Shown: positions 1-12,204, numbered from the stretch's first letter. The stretch: DNA of 64,000 bases from Ditylenchus dipsaci (GCA_004194705.1 SADC01001319.1:310001-374000), one strand, 5' to 3'. Notes: generated by a model not told the origin, from the letters alone. A program made the numbers and translations.

Positions 1-75
1 AGCATAACATCTGAATATTTCGCAATAGCCAACACAATTTTGCTCTAATCATCTTTTGCATAATCAGTGTTTTAC

Positions 76-2278
76 ATGTTTTCAAATTCATCTGCTAAAA
101 ATCATGATTTGCTAGATTTTAAACCAGCTCGTCATCAGAAATGTTTAGTTAGCTCTACAAGCCCTACTAAGAAAGCAAAGCTCAGCGTCGAAGAAGACAA
201 TGAAGTATGCATCTCAACCATGTTTGATAAAAAACCTTTAACCTGCCAATTTATAGCACTACAACCAGTTCAAGTAACTGATTACCCAAGTGAAGGCAAT
301 CAAGGCGACCTTGTCAAGCAAGCCAACCAAAGCCATCCCATGCACAAACTGCCCTACAATGTCATGGCTCAAATCTTCAAGTTCCTGCATCCTATAGAGA
401 GGATCAAGATTGAGAGTGTTTGTCGGCGATGGAATTTTATTGGCTGGAACTTCTGTTGGATGGACGTGCGAACATTTTCTGCTCAAATTGTCTACCATAA
501 CACTCTTTTCTTGAGAAATCAACGAGTCAACAAACCTGTAATGTTTAGAACTTTTTTTCTAAATCAAAAAACTTTCATTATTTTTAAATGCACTGGATAT
601 AAAAAGAGGTTTATAGCCTTGTTTAGCTTGTTTTATTTTGTTGTGACTTGATTCCATAGCTTATTTTTGTTAGCTCCTTAATAATCAAAAAATCAAGGCA
701 TCCGAAAAATAACTTTTTTGTGGTCAATCAAAGGACCATATATTCTTTTTTTTTGGAATCAGTGGATCGAAAAACGTAGAAAAGTGTTAAGAACGAAGAA
801 AAATATCCGAAGTTTACATTTTAAAGCTCGCAAGAATCCATTATTTAATTGAAAAGTCCTCCTTAAAAAAGCGGGATGACAGTTTAATTCTTTAATGGCT
901 CTACAATTGAGGGTTTTTTTTTCGCCTTGGTCCTGGCTGTTGTTTTTCAATAAAATTTTTAGGCTTAGGCAGGGTCAGGCTTGCGTTTGTTAGGAAAGAC
1001 TTAAACATGAGTATAAGATATTTTTGAGTTTATCCTAGCATACACTGACCAACCTTTGCCTAAGCCAAAGCTTAAAAAATCTTAAAAAAACAACATGTGG
1101 GCCAGACGAAAACAACCCCCTCCCTATTGAGGAATGGAGCCCCTTTAATTTCTCTGCTAGCCAACCAGATCGGGCTCAGGGCGGCAGTTTGAAGTTTTAA
1201 AAAAGTTTGATTTTTTAAAATTAACAGTGAATTATTTGCAGATCAAACCATTGCTAAGTCGGTGTGGAAAGTATGTGAAAGAAGTAGACTTAAGCAGATT
1301 TCAACATGATATTAGCCACCTCAAATACCTCATTCTCAAGTCAACCCCTAATACTCACACACTTAATGTGTCTGGATTAAGAGCGTTCTCAGAATTCCTG
1401 CTCACTATACCTGTGGATTTGCCTAAGATTAAAAGCATCGATTTTTCTGGATGTCACTTGGTATAATAGGTAGTTTTTGCATAATTATGAAAGACGTTTC
1501 GCAGAAGAACTTGGAGGAAGAGCTGCTCATTTTGTTCGAGGAGTGTGAGGAATTGCAATCTGTAAACCTTAGCAACAACCGAATAGAAGGAACTCTTGCG
1601 TTTGATCACATGCCCTCACACCTAACTTATCTGAACATTGAGTATTGTGACCGACTAAGTGGTGTGGCTTTGCAGATTTTGTCTGTGCAATGTCAAAACC
1701 TAAAGTCTCTTGTTATTAGTGATCTCAACAATTTAGCCGGCGATATTAATAGCATGTTGTGTAAGCTTACAAGGTTAGTTGTTGTTCAGAACTTTTTTTG
1801 CTCATTTTTTCAACCTTTCTTTGCGCAAGGAAAATTGAGCCCTATCCAACAAGGATGGAGGGTTTTTCGCCTTGGTCCCCCTGCCGTTTTTTTATATTTT
1901 AGGCTTAAAGCTTAGGGGACTAAGGCGAACCCTCCCCCTTTGTTGGATAGGGCAGAAAAGTATTCCTTTTTTCAGCTTGGAGCAACTTGTTTTCAATAAC
2001 TACTTGCTCTCAGAAGAGTACCCATCTCAAGAGCTAACTGCTTTTAGCAAGCTGATTCACTTATCCCAACTAGAGCTGAAAAACAATGAGTTGGTTACAG
2101 ATGAGGTTTGCGTGTTTTTTCCAAGAATAAATAATTGATTTAATATTAGGTGCTGATCTCAATTGCTCGAAAATGCAAACGCTTGAATAGAATTCTATTG
2201 TCAAATAGTGGAAAATATACTGAAGCTGGATGGCAGGCTCTTGATAAAATACCTAAATTGAAAAAGCAAAGAATTTAG
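76..2278 (+). CDS. F-box / leucine-rich repeat protein, five exons, intact
   Basis: Exons that join in phase: 76-537, 1242-1460, 1505-1773, 1976-2105 and 2150-2278, giving 402 aa and ending in TAG. The start is the ATG at 76; no earlier in-frame ATG is visible, but the window begins 75 bases upstream. Residues about 91-130 form an F-box (motif LPYNVMAQIFKFLHP, then SVCRRWN). Exons 2-5 are leucine-rich, with LRR-like stretches such as LQSVNLSNNRIEG and LTYLNIEYCDRLSG. A basic patch (SPTKKAKL) lies near the N-terminus. F-box proteins are known to bind Skp1 and carry substrates to SCF ubiquitin ligases; the LRRs would be the substrate-binding part. That role is inferred from the domains and the substrate is unknown. 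Introns 1 and 3 contain small inverted-repeat elements. F-box genes are often expanded in nematodes. No frameshift or missing splice site is seen. Confidence 0.85.
896..1142. mobile_element. Small inverted-repeat element in F-box intron 1
   Basis: The left arm (GGCTCTACAATTGAGGG then a T run and TTCGCC) is imperfectly matched in inverse orientation near 1100-1142 (ccctccctattgagga). The arms resemble those of the element in intron 3. No ORF is supported. Boundaries are approximate and no target duplication was identified. Confidence 0.4.
1840..1952. mobile_element. Palindromic MITE in F-box intron 3
   Basis: GCCCTATCCAACAAGGATGG at the left is matched by CCCTTTGTTGGATAGGGC at the right, and GGTTTTTCGCCTTGGTCCCC pairs with GGGGACTAAGGCGAACC. 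The two arms nearly touch, so this is a foldback of about 113 bp lying just upstream of the exon 4 acceptor. Its arm sequence is related to the element in intron 1. Confidence 0.6.
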
Positions 2279-2360
2279 TAAAATCTAGCTACTATATCAG
2301 AGTGTGCAGCCTTAGCTTTTTAATTTATATACAGCACAATTTTGTTTTTGTGATTTTAGC

Positions 2361-3799
2361 ATGTAGTTTGAAAAACTTTACCAAAGCGATGAAATATAAC
2401 TCAAAAAACTGGAAGGAAGTTTCTGAACAAATGTTCAAACTTCTAAGAAACGAAAAGGAGTTGAGATCACAACTCAAAAAATGATTGCTTTTAAAAAATT
2501 ACACAAAAATAGTGAAGAAAATAGCGGAGAACAGGCTGATCACAGTCACTATACTAGTTGGCACGGTGTTGCTCAGCAGCTGAATGACACTTACATTCAG
2601 AATTTGACAGATGTGAACCAAGTTAAACAAAATCTAGGAAATCTAATGGCTGATTTGAGGGCCTTCTCAAGTGCGGTTGAAGTGCAACCTGGCACCCATC
2701 CAGAAGTGCATTTGAACACACAAAATGCAAAGTCTCTTTTTGAAAAGTATTCTCAATCTAGTAGTGCTGTTAACCAGGCATTCGATGTTGGCCTTCACTT
2801 GTACAATCAAGCCAAATTGGTCTACGAAAAATTGAGTGCGCAAGTTGAATTCTACAAATCATCTTATTCACAACAAGCAAGGATTTGGCAAGAAATGACA
2901 TATTCTAACCTTCCATTATTGTTGCAAGAAGAAAAGGGGTTAAGACACAAACTGAAGCTGATTCAGCGCGTCAAATATGCACATAATCACCATAAACAAA
3001 AAGAAGATGCTCTGAAAGCTGTTGATGAACTCAGCCAAATATTTCACGCAATCCAAGCCTTCATGTCTAGCATCAAAAATGAAGGAGGTCAAATTAAAAT
3101 TGACAATATTAGTTTGAAAAAGGGAGATTTTAACAATATTTTTGAAAATAATCATTTATTAGACAGCCAATCGACACAAAAAGAGCTTGCTAGTAATACT
3201 GTTGAAGCTTCCAAAGATTTAGCAAATCAAACATCACAAATTGTTGAAAAGTACAAAAGTTTGGAGGGTCTACACTCCAGCTCACACCAAGAAATAAATG
3301 AGTGGATTAACAAGTTGGAGGGTGGTGAGCTAAAAGAATTAAAAACAAACAGTCAGAGCTGTCTGAACTGCATGTTAAGTCGTTTCCTGTTTTTATCCAT
3401 AAAATAAATGCAAGGAGCTTAGTCGCAGAGTTCGTGAACCTGACCATTGCAGCGGGTAGTTTTTTAAAAGGAGTTGGAATCAAAAACCGTAAGCAAAATC
3501 TTAAACATGGTCATTTCCAAGATTATTCTTTTTGTGAAAATTTGTATGATCAAAATGGAAGTGAGAAATCCAATGCAGACAAAGACATTCAATCAGGCAA
3601 CCAAATTTACCAGAAAATCATAGATTTGAGTGAGAAATGTAAAAACGCAGCAAATAATTATGGCAATGGATGGTGGAAAACTAAGTTTATGGAGTTTATA
3701 AAAAAGCTTCGTGAATATGCCGCATCGATTACTGCTGAAATCAAGGAACTTCAAGACTACAAAAGTATAGACCAAGAATCAAACAATGAAAAACTCTAA
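2361..3799 (+). pseudogene. Truncated, frameshifted copy of the helical-repeat gene 3' end
   Basis: From about 2395 this is almost identical to 18980-21079 (most of 2490-3170 matches base for base). It lacks the signal peptide and upstream repeats, and lacks about 0.45 kb corresponding to 20215-20680. Two one-base deletions break the frame relative to the other copy: near 2478 (CTCAAAAAATGATT against CTCAAAAAGCTGATT) and near 3345 (a five-A run against six). Restoring frame at those points leaves an open reading frame to the TAA at 3797-3799. Conserved pieces include QNLTDVNQVKQNLG and YGNGWWKTKFMEF. This copy does not carry the transposon that interrupts 19741-19991. It is either a degenerate duplicate or a gene with consensus errors; no complete 5' end is visible. 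Confidence 0.7.
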
Positions 3800-3836
3800 A
3801 TGGAAAATAATTCGGATACTATTGCAAAACCGATTA

Positions 3837-3999
3837 CCGTATTCGCTCTAATAATCCCACATCTCTAATAATCCCACCCCCCCCCCCCCCCGATTTTTTG
3901 ACTAGGGTTTCAGAGTTAGGGCCATTTTTCGTTGACAATTTCGAGAATTTTTGGAGATTGAAAAATAATCCCACAGTGGGATTATTAGAGAGAATACGG
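3837..3999. mobile_element. Pogo-like MITE (CCGTATT / CTCTAATA class), word ATCCCAC
   Basis: Left end CCGTATTCGCTCTAATA is followed by AATCCCAC units; right end is the inverse, GTGGGATTATTAGAGAG then AATACGG. TA flanks both sides (3835-3836, 4000-4001). The AATCCCAC word occurs three times direct and once inverted within 163 bp. It lies 37 bp beyond the stop of the truncated helical-repeat copy. Confidence 0.75.
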
Positions 4000-5686
4000 T
4001 ATTATTATTCAAATTAAAAAAAAATTTTTTTCCAATGAAATAATTTCAAAACGCTTTTCGTTTTTTGTAGCCTTTTTATATTTCTTAAAATGTGGAAATT
4101 TTGAATGATTTTTTCACTGAATTCCTGTTTGAAGACTCAACTGTAATTGGAGATTTTGAATGTTAGTATAATTTTATAATACTCTCTTGAACATAGTATT
4201 TTTTTATATCCAAGGCACGGTATTTTTATATATTGGTACCAGAGAGTTGATATTCATGGTATCGTTGATAAGCTTAATAGAGAGAACAAAAGATATTTTT
4301 TGCTTAATGCGACTCAAACTGACCCCGAACACAAACATCAGTGCTGTGAATTCCGGCAAATGTCCTGGCATCTGTTTTGAGCAGTTATTATAATTCCTAA
4401 AGGGTTATGGGTAAAAACAGCGCCGAAAAAACAGCGCTACAAAAACAGCGCCGCCAAAACAGCGCCAGAAAAAACAGCGCTGCCAAAACAGCGCCAGATA
4501 AACAATGTGAGATAATGTGAGATTTAATTGTTGAAATCTATGTCAGAGGTCGTCCACTTATTTTTGTCATCGAAATCACTAAGGTTTGTGAGTATGCTTA
4601 TCCAAAACTGGAAATTTATGAGTCGGTTATCCGACTCGCTGCCTGGACTCACACTTTTCGGTTCGGGTACTGTTCTATAGATAGGACTCGAAATTTTCAA
4701 TTCAAATAACTGAAATTTCACATGTTTCGAATCCAATTACCTAAAGCCCTTGTTTGTAAGTTTAATTTCTGCACGAATAGGCTGTTTGGCCACCTGGATA
4801 AGTAGTCCAAGTGGATATCCACCTAAATGGCCTGAAAAAAGTTAAGTCGTAATAAAAAGAAAACTTCTTATTCTGAGGACTTTATAACTTCTTATTCTAG
4901 GTTTGATAAGACTAAAATTACGATTTTACCCACTCAAACCCTAAAAACCAGGAGTGGATATTTTTTAGGTAGGTGGATATCCACCTGGAGTGACCTGATA
5001 AATTAAGTTTTATACAAAGTCATAAACAGCATTATTAAATAATTATATATAATTAACATAATTTTTTTTAACAGGGCCCTCAAAATCCACAAAATTTGGA
5101 GCGGGTACCTACCCAGGGTATTGATATTTTGGCTAGTTATTATGGAAAAGTATAATCGGATCCACCCATGGATCTGGTCTAATCTACCTCCTAACATGAC
5201 CGAATCAAAAAAAAAACGCTGACTATGTAACAATACCCTGGTACCAAGGTACAAAAATAATACCATAATTAGGTATAAAATAGCGGCCACGGACAAAACA
5301 TCGCCGGCCATAACATCGCCGAGAGCGAAATATCGCCAAATTAAATTAGCAATCAAAGAAAGTCCAATCCTGTTTCTTGGGGCCAAAACTGCGATTTCAC
5401 CAACCCGAACCCCGAAATTCAGGTTAGGTACCTCCTGGGCAGGTGTTTATCCACCTGGGTGACCTGCAAATTTTCAAAAAATTCCAACTCAAAAACAAAC
5501 CATGCTATCGAATGTAAAATCGTGTGTTGAATTAGGTTTTATAAGACCAAACCCCCGATTTCACCTACCCGACCCCCAAAATCAGAGGTGGAGCCCCTGG
5601 TCCAGGTGGATATCCATTTACGGGCGTTAAGCGAATTGATCAACACCGAATTGGTCCATACCGAATAGTATCGAAACCACCTGGAT

Positions 5687-7553
5687 GGGATCAGGACGAA
5701 AGGTCCCCGCCGAAAGGTCCCCGACCGAAAGGTCCCGCCAAAAGGTCCCCGGCCGAAAGGTCCCCGCCGAAAGGCCCCGCCGAAAGGTCCCCGGCCAAAA
5801 GGTCCCCGGCCGAAAGGTCCCCACATTCAATTTTCACAATACTTTGAAAAAAAATGTTCCTTTTTTTGCTTTTTTTCTGCGTGAAAAAGGTGTTGTTCAT
5901 TATTTTTTTCGAACGACTATCAGCTAGCGACACTTTTTATTCGCGACAATCGATTCGCAACACTATCGGTTCGCGACAGTCGATTCACCTTCAATGGTTA
6001 GTTCAACCCCAATGCTCCTGAACTACCGTCAGTGGCTAGTGGCTCACTAGTTTTACTAGTCAGTGGCTCACTAGTTTTAATCTACCTTCAGTGATCCACT
6101 CATACCCTCAATGGTGTTGTACCTTCGATGCTTTGTCAATGCTCCAGAACCAACTTAAATAGTCCTGATCTATCTTCATCTGTCTTGATCCACCCTTCAC
6201 GGCGCAGTGATACTCGGGGCTGGTAGAATGTTGTTTTTAGGTAGTGGTATCTCAATGGTAGTACTCAGTCGGCAGTGCCCAAATCGCATATCATACCATT
6301 GAAACCAAGTGGTCGTCCACTTGTATTCAAAATGTTTTTACTTTTCGGGTCCCAAAACCTATTTTCTGGACTAATTCTGGCTTGCTGAATATGGTTTGAT
6401 AGTGATAAAATGCCGTTTTATAGGGTACTTTTTAAGTTTTTGATGAAATTGAGCTTCGTTAAAATCAATGGCACTTCTTTAGTCCCCCCATATTCGGAAT
6501 TTTTGAAAAGTGACCCAAAATCACCTCCCGAATTTATTTTTTCTATATAACACGATAAAAAAGAACATCCAAATACTTTCTGATAAAAAAATTAAATTTT
6601 ATCAAAAAAAAATTGCCACCCACCCATCAGGTATAGATGGTCTTTTTAGGGTATTTTCGACCAGATTTTAGCCCGAAGGGAAGCGCAGGGGGTTAGTTGG
6701 TTAAAGATGCGCACACCTACTTTCCTTAGGCATAATTCCGAGCAAGGCTCTTGATCGAAAATGCATTCGGAGAGTCTTTCTGCCCAGCTCCACCGAGAAA
6801 AATGTATAAAAAATCACTGGAAAATGACCCTAAAATACCCTAAAAGACCATCTGCCCCAAGGGGTGGGTTTTTTGACAAAAATTAATTTTTTTGATCAGA
6901 AATTGTTCAGTTATGCTTGTCTTATCGTCTTGTGCAGAGAAAATGGGGTCGGGAGGTGATTTTGAGTCACTTTTCAAAAAATCCGAGTATGGGGGAACCA
7001 AAGAAGTACCAAATCAATTATCTCCCAATACTTAGAAACTACCCTACAGAACCTTATTTTACTATTATCAAACCATCTTCAGCATGCCCGAGTTAGTCCA
7101 AAATACAGGTTTTAAAACACAAAAACGTAAAAAGAATGTTGATCCAAGTGGACGACCACTTGGTTATGTTGGTACATGGATTATCCAGGAGTACCGAGAT
7201 TGGATTATAGAAAAAATTTAAAAGATATGAGTTCTTCACAAGACAAAAATTTCAATCTAGAATATAAAATATGTCGATGAATTCGCCTAGCGTCAACCTA
7301 ACATACGCTGGCCTACCATGCAGCTAAACAAACATCATGTTATTACAAATGATTTACTTGGAATGGAGATCACAGACCATTTTTTTGGCTCAAAATAGTG
7401 TGAAAATTAAAGATTGGGGACCTTTCGGCCGGGGACATTTCGGCAGGGACCTTTCGGCGGGGACCTTTCGGCCTAGGACCTTTCGGCCGGGGAACTTTCG
7501 GCGGGGACCTTTTGGCGGGGACCTTTCGGTCGGGGACCTTTCGGGGTGGACCC
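5687..7553. mobile_element. Mutator-like element, 9-bp TSD, arrays of CGAAAGGTCCCC
   Basis: CACCTGGAT flanks both sides (5678-5686, 7554-7562), a 9-bp duplication. The inner arrays are CCGAAAGGTCCCCGG units at 5697-5820 and inverted units at 7418-7545. Outer ends are GGG...CCC. A 9-bp TSD is typical of Mutator-like elements, but no transposase ORF is present, so the assignment is tentative. Long peptides rich in GPFGRGPFGG on either strand are translations of the array, not genes. The element is inserted inside the 4403-8174 transposon. Confidence 0.75.
6303..7165. mobile_element. Long palindromic element (AAGTGGTCGTCCACTTG arms) nested inside 5687-7553
   Basis: CCAAGTGGTCGTCCACTTG at 6303 is matched by CAAGTGGACGACCACTTGG at 7147-7165. 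The arms pair over about 250 bases each. Related half-copies occur at 7650-7800 and 57390-57505. The centre (6685-6795) contains the shared ACATAATTCCGAG module also seen at 13130-13250 and 38225-38330. No ORF is supported. Confidence 0.65.
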
Positions 7554-7649
7554 CACCTGGATAGTATTCTTTGCAGTCATAGGGGTTCGAACCATCAACC
7601 TTGGTTTTGAGAAAATCTTGCGGGGATTTAAATTTTTCAGTCTGAACCA

Positions 7650-7800
7650 ACCAAACCAAGTGGTTGTCCACTTGGAGTAAAAAATTTTTTCACTTTTTCG
7701 GGTTTCAAAACCTATTATATGGACTAATTCGGAGATGCTGAAGATGACTTGATAATAGTAAAATGCCGTTTTGTGTGGTATTTTTTGAGTGTTGGGGGAC
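7650..7800. repeat. Partial copy of the AAGTGGTCGTCCACTTG element
   Basis: CCAAGTGGTTGTCCACTTGG followed by about 130 bases resembling the left arm of 6303-6480 (TTTCGGGTTTCAAAACCTAT, then GGACTAATTCGG). Only one arm is present. Confidence 0.55.
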
Positions 7801-8219
7801 TTTACCGAAACTTGATTATACCAACACCCACTTATACCTACACCTTGGGTATGAAAATTAATACCTTTTTAATACCCAAAAATCATCAATTGGGTATTAT
7901 TTCAATATATCATTATACCTTCTGCAGTACCTTGATCACCACCATAGCACCACTAGGTACTATCAACAAGGTGCTGAGCTTGTCCCGGCCAATTGAACCC
8001 TTCACACTTAACCTAATCCCTTGATTGGTAAATTTTCCATGGCGCTGTTTTGGCGGCGCTGTTTTTTCCGGCGCTGTTTTTCCTGGCGCTGTTTTTGCGG
8101 CGCTGTTTTTTGGCGCTGTTTTTCGGCGCTGTTTTGCGGCGCTGTTTTTTCTGGCGCTGTTTTTACCCATAACCTCCTAAAGATATGAATTTCGACTAAA
8201 CATTTTCCAAAAAAGGTTG

Positions 8220-8640
8220 TGCCTTCACTGATGAGCTTGCAAATGAAGGCCGACTAATTGCAGTGTGGTATTGTAACTGATCGTGTTCACTTTGACCCTG
8301 TGTTGAGAGTGAGGAAGAAAAAACGGCCATTGACGAAATAATTCATCTTGATAAGCAGAGACTACTGGCAAAACTGATTGATTTGACTTGACTACTTTCG
8401 AAAATGTTGTGCCCGTTTGGCATTCGCTATCACGATGAACAAGGCTCAGTGTTAAAAAGCCAAAATAGTTCGCCTTGCTTCTCACAGTGAAGTGTTTAGT
8501 GCTGGCCAGACTTATATGAAAGCCTCGCTGTCAAGAAAGAAGAGTCTATTATAGTGTTTGCGCCGAGCTCGCTCGAAATTATGCCTACGAAAATTTGCAG
8601 AGGGACTAATGAAATCCAATGTTTTCGAACTGCCCGGGAA
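8220..8640 (+). pseudogene. Possible decayed BTB-domain exon(s)
   Basis: One frame at about 8470-8545 reads RLASHSEVFSAG, resembling the H-x-LAS-x-SEVF core of BTB/POZ domains, and another at 8548-8612 reads ESIIVFAPSSLEIM. The frames do not join without stops and no start or splice structure could be set. The base composition is less AT-rich than the surroundings. It may be a gene relic or chance; treat as weak. Confidence 0.25.
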
Positions 8641-10480
8641 TTATTGTTCTTGAAGTTTACGTGCGCAACACCTTGGCGAAGCATTCCGTCTGGGGCTCTA
8701 TATGTGTTCATGCCGACGCCGATAAAAATATGCCTTGGAATCCTATGTTGATTTTGTTCCGCAAATTTTTTTTCTGATCATCTCAGAAAACAATTTATTT
8801 ACAGAAGTATTGGTCTGCCTGCTCAAATTTCATTGTTTTGTTATATCAACCTACAACTATATGAATACTTTTCTAAAAAAATATGCTGGTTTCGGTCGTG
8901 CAGCGGTCAACCCAAGTCCGACATAACGATCTATACAATCTTAGGGTAGTATCATAAAGGTGTATTTTTAAGACAAAAAGTGTATTTAAATGATGTTTGA
9001 GACAATTTATAAAAAAATTTTATTTTCCGGAAAAAATACAACAGGGGGGGGGCCAAGGCATATTTTTTGGCGACGGCATGAACACATATAGAGCCCCATC
9101 TGGTTATGTGTAGGTCAAAACAAAAAAATTAGAATGAAAAACCAGCACGGGAAGTGCACATACTTAAGGTGCCGTTTCGACTAATTTTATACACCAAAAA
9201 AACCATGGCATGCTAATTATGCTTATTCACTGTGTTTTTTACATGAAAAGCTATAGCTAGACGAGTAGCTATAGATTTTCAAAAAAATATTGGCGTCTGA
9301 CCAAAAAGACGAAATATTTGTCATTCAATAGTTCCATTGTCGTATTGTTTCTAATGTCGTTTTTGTGAACTTCTGTCTAATAAATAGTTTTGCTGACAAG
9401 GAAACCACCAAAGCTCTTTTTTCGCCGTGTGATTTGAAGACACGTGCGCATCCAAGTCGATTTCAGCCGATTCCCCTTGATTCTCTTTGAAGACGATTGG
9501 ACAGGGATCTAAAAAAAACTAAAATTTTTTTTCGAGTGGATGCAATATTTAGCGTCTTTTATGCGGCTGGGACAGGCCCCAGCCGCACGCTATATAGAGC
9601 TGGGCGAAATATAGAGCGGACGCAATATAGAGAGTCGATTATAAGCAATTTCTTTGGCGACCAATCAAACCAAAAAATAGCGGACGCTATAGAGAGCTGA
9701 ACGCTATACAGAGCGATGCTATAAAGAGCGTCGACTGTAGTATCATCACTTTTAAAAAAATATTTAAAAATTTGCCTCTTTTACTAAAAGAAAAAACTTG
9801 GCGCGCAATTTTTGCCGCTCTAAAAACATGCATACCAGAGTTTCTTTATGCGGTAGGCCCCAGTTAACAAAACTATATTCATATTCCATCTTTTAAGGTT
9901 CAATAGAGGTGACCAAGTCAAAAAATGACCGAAAACAACAGTGGGACCAAGGCAAAGCAAACATTTTTTTTCGAAAAATGCTCTTCCCATACTCAAAAAC
10001 GTGTCTGCTACCCGTTTCACGGCATAAAAATTGCTTTGGAGCTTTTTAAACCATGTTCTGGGATTTCCGGTAAAGTGTACTTTAGCCATAATGAGTACAG
10101 GGATCTAAAAAGTATTTCCCTAGGTTTTACTCATTTTTCACAGTACAGAATAATTCGTATTCTAACTCCCGTCATTTTCAACAACCACTTGTGAACTAAT
10201 TAAACCACTTTCAAGCAAAAAAAAAATTCACAAAACCTGCAACTAGACAGGAAGAAAATAGCGCCGTGGCACTTAAAGATGTGGTCAATTTTTCTCGTGG
10301 TTTTTCTAATGTTCAAAACACGGTTCGAACACATGACCTGAGAAAAAACTTGATAATGTATTTTAAATGGCACCGGTACCGAAATTTTTAGGGTTGCTCC
10401 CGTGAGCCGGTGCCGAAATTCAAAAAAAATTTACAACACTGCTCCGATGCATAAAAAAAGATTTTACGAAAACTTCCGAA
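8641..10480. other. Intergenic, no supported gene
   Basis: Contains short repeats only. 9580-9737 has iterated TATAGAGCG units ending in CGTCGACTGTAG, which is the right terminus of the CAGTCGA pogo-like class without a visible left end. 9833-9870 carries an inverted copy of the ACCGCATAAA/CTCTGGTATGCAT module. No host gene or RNA gene is recognised. Confidence 0.5.
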
Positions 10481-10512
10481 AAGTTGGTTGGAGAAAGGGT
10501 GCAGGGGTGATA

Positions 10513-10591
10513 CCGTATTTACTCTAATTGTAGCAATGGAGCGACTAATTTTCAACCCCCTAGGAGGGAACTACTATTACAGTAAATATGG
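10513..10591. mobile_element. 79-bp pogo-like MITE (CCGTATT / CTCTAATA class)
   Basis: CCGTATTTACTCTAATTGTAG at the left and its imperfect inverse CTACTATTACAGTAAATATGG at the right, with TA on both sides (10511-10512, 10592-10593). It is one of the smallest members in the window. Confidence 0.6.
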
Positions 10592-11344
10592 TAGTTTGGT
10601 TAGTGAAAATCCGGTTGTTAGGGAATGGGAGTTTTTATGTTTCGACTCCAATCTCAATTTTTTTTTATCAGAAAAAGCTAACTTTGCAAATCAGTTGAAA
10701 AAAAATTAAATGACGTTGAGTTTATGCAATCAATATAGTTGCCACCATTTTCCGTTGGCCATTTGTGCTCGCGGTAGCACCCAACGCCTACACACTTTGA
10801 GGTCCTACTCAGTGTTGAACTGTCTAATGCATCTTCAAATCTCTCAATTTTGTATTGTATTTCCAACGACCCTCTACATCTTTTCGAAATGAAAACATGA
10901 TGCGAGATTTTTGTGATACCTTCTAAAGGCAATGCTTGCCTTGATCGAGCGTAAAAACAAAAATAGAAACGCTTCTTAATATTTCTTAGTTCTGATGATT
11001 GACAATCGTTCATTGCCTTGCTTTTTGAAATTTTTGTGTATAAATGTGAAGGGCTGTGAAGAATAAAAAATCTTTTTTTTTCAAAATTCTACTTACCGTT
11101 ATTTTGGTTACATTAACAAATATTGTACATTTTAATAAACTTTTAATCATGTAACTGTTTCGGTCCAAATTGATAACAAAAAACTATTCTAGAAAGAAAG
11201 GAAATCATTTCCGAAAATTTTTCAAAGAACTAAAAAACCGTATAGTTTTTTGGGAATCAGGCGAAAAATTTCTAATTTCATTATTAGTCTACTATATCAA
11301 ATGTGGTTTTTGTCAAAACTTCCATTTAGTAAATTTTTATTATT

Positions 11345-11718
11345 AATTAATCACATTTGAAGGACCATTGTCGTTGCCGACAACGAGAACTCCAAATGTT
11401 TGAATGCGCGCGGGACACATTTTTTATCGCCAAAATATTCAGAATTATTTTTTAGCAAAGTTATGATTAAAAAAGTATTAAAAAGCAGATCTGGTGTTGG
11501 GAATCGAACTCACTAACAGCGTTGATCACGCGTCGTCTCCATACCCTTACACGACCTAGTAATTTGTATGCTTACAACTACTTCAGACTAAGTAATTTCG
11601 TTTCTAAAGCAATAATACATTCGAAAAATTTTGCCAAAGATTATTGGAGTAAAAAGTGTCCGCGCGCATTCAAACAATTGAAATTCTCGTTTCCGGCAAC
11701 GGCTATGGTTCTTTAATG
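11345..11718. mobile_element. Inverted-repeat element with a tRNA-like centre
   Basis: Arms around 11345-11430 and 11655-11718 pair (TTGAATGCGCGCGGGACAC against GTGTCCGCGCGCATTCAA, and GAGAAC/GTTCTC blocks). Between them, on the minus strand, 11480-11560 contains a tRNA-like T-arm box (GAGTTCGATTCCCAACACC) and an A-box-like stretch about 50 bases before it. No full cloverleaf was folded by me. Confidence 0.5.
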
Positions 11719-11898
11719 TATTTTCACTTTGAACCCGCAATTTTGTTTTTTATTATAAGAACAAAAAGTAGCTGAACCAGGTCAAAAAGCCATTTTTCAC
11801 TTACCGTATAAAATGCTGTTTTATCATTTAATCACTGTATCAAAATTTTAATTGCACAGAGCTACACAAGGAGTTTAACCCCAGCACTCACAATTGTA

Positions 11899-12143
11899 CC
11901 GTATATTCTTTATTAGAAGGCCCGGGCCTTCTATTTTTCAACCCTAAAAAAGTCGGAAAAAATTTGGGTCGATTTTGAGATTTTTGCGTGCTCAACCAAA
12001 ATTTTAAAAGTGGAATCAGGTAAGCTCGTGCTAACTAAGAAAACACGAAAAACAGATTTGCCAATTTCTTTTTCTAGGCTGATATATAGGTGTTCAAGGG
12101 AGGCCTTCTATTAGAGAGGGGCCTTCTAATAGAGAATATACGG
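11899..12143. mobile_element. Pogo-like MITE (CCGTATT / CTCTAATA class), word GAAGGCCC
   Basis: Left end CCGTATATTCTTTATTAGAA with GGCCCGGGCC; right end carries two inverse AGGCCTTCTAATAGAG-type units then AATATACGG. TA flanks (11897-11898, 12144-12145). It is 245 bp and non-coding. Confidence 0.75.
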
Positions 12144-12204
12144 TATTTAAAAATTTTCTGCATTTGAGATATTTTAGTTTTATAGTATAAAAGCTTCACG
12201 TTAA

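Larger units (their letters stand above)
4403..8174. mobile_element. 3.8-kb DNA transposon with GGTTATGGGTAAAAA ends, 8-bp TSD, AACAGCGCC arrays
   Basis: The ends are GGTTATGGGTAAAAACAG and its inverse, and TCCTAAAG is duplicated at 4395-4402 and 8175-8182. Inside each end is an array of an AACAGCGCC-like word (4415-4495, and inverted 8040-8166). No transposase is recognisable. The interior is a stack of later insertions (5687-7553, and 6303-7165 within it) plus GTGGATATCCACCTGG-type repeats around 4790-5610 and AACATCGCCG repeats at 5290-5340. The 8-bp TSD is compatible with hAT, P or piggyBac-unlike families, but the terminal sequence does not let me assign one. The same ends are present at 48565-49465. 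Confidence 0.85.

Noticed and set aside
5539..5933. Long Gly/Arg/Phe-rich frames on both strands
   Set aside because: They are translations of the CGAAAGGTCCCC array; all frames of the repeat are open for a while. The same holds for 7337-7671.
4411..8170. Regular short repeats that could look like a CRISPR array
   Set aside because: The units are degenerate, contiguous or irregularly spaced, inverted at the far end, and part of transposon termini in a eukaryotic genome; there are no spacers or cas genes.
7913..8170. Lys/Ala-rich minus-strand frame resembling a histone-tail-like peptide
   Set aside because: It is a translation of the AACAGCGCC array at the end of the transposon.
11480..11560. 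Possible functional tRNA gene on the minus strand
   Set aside because: The T-arm box is good but I could not form a convincing acceptor stem, D-arm and anticodon; kept only as tRNA-like.
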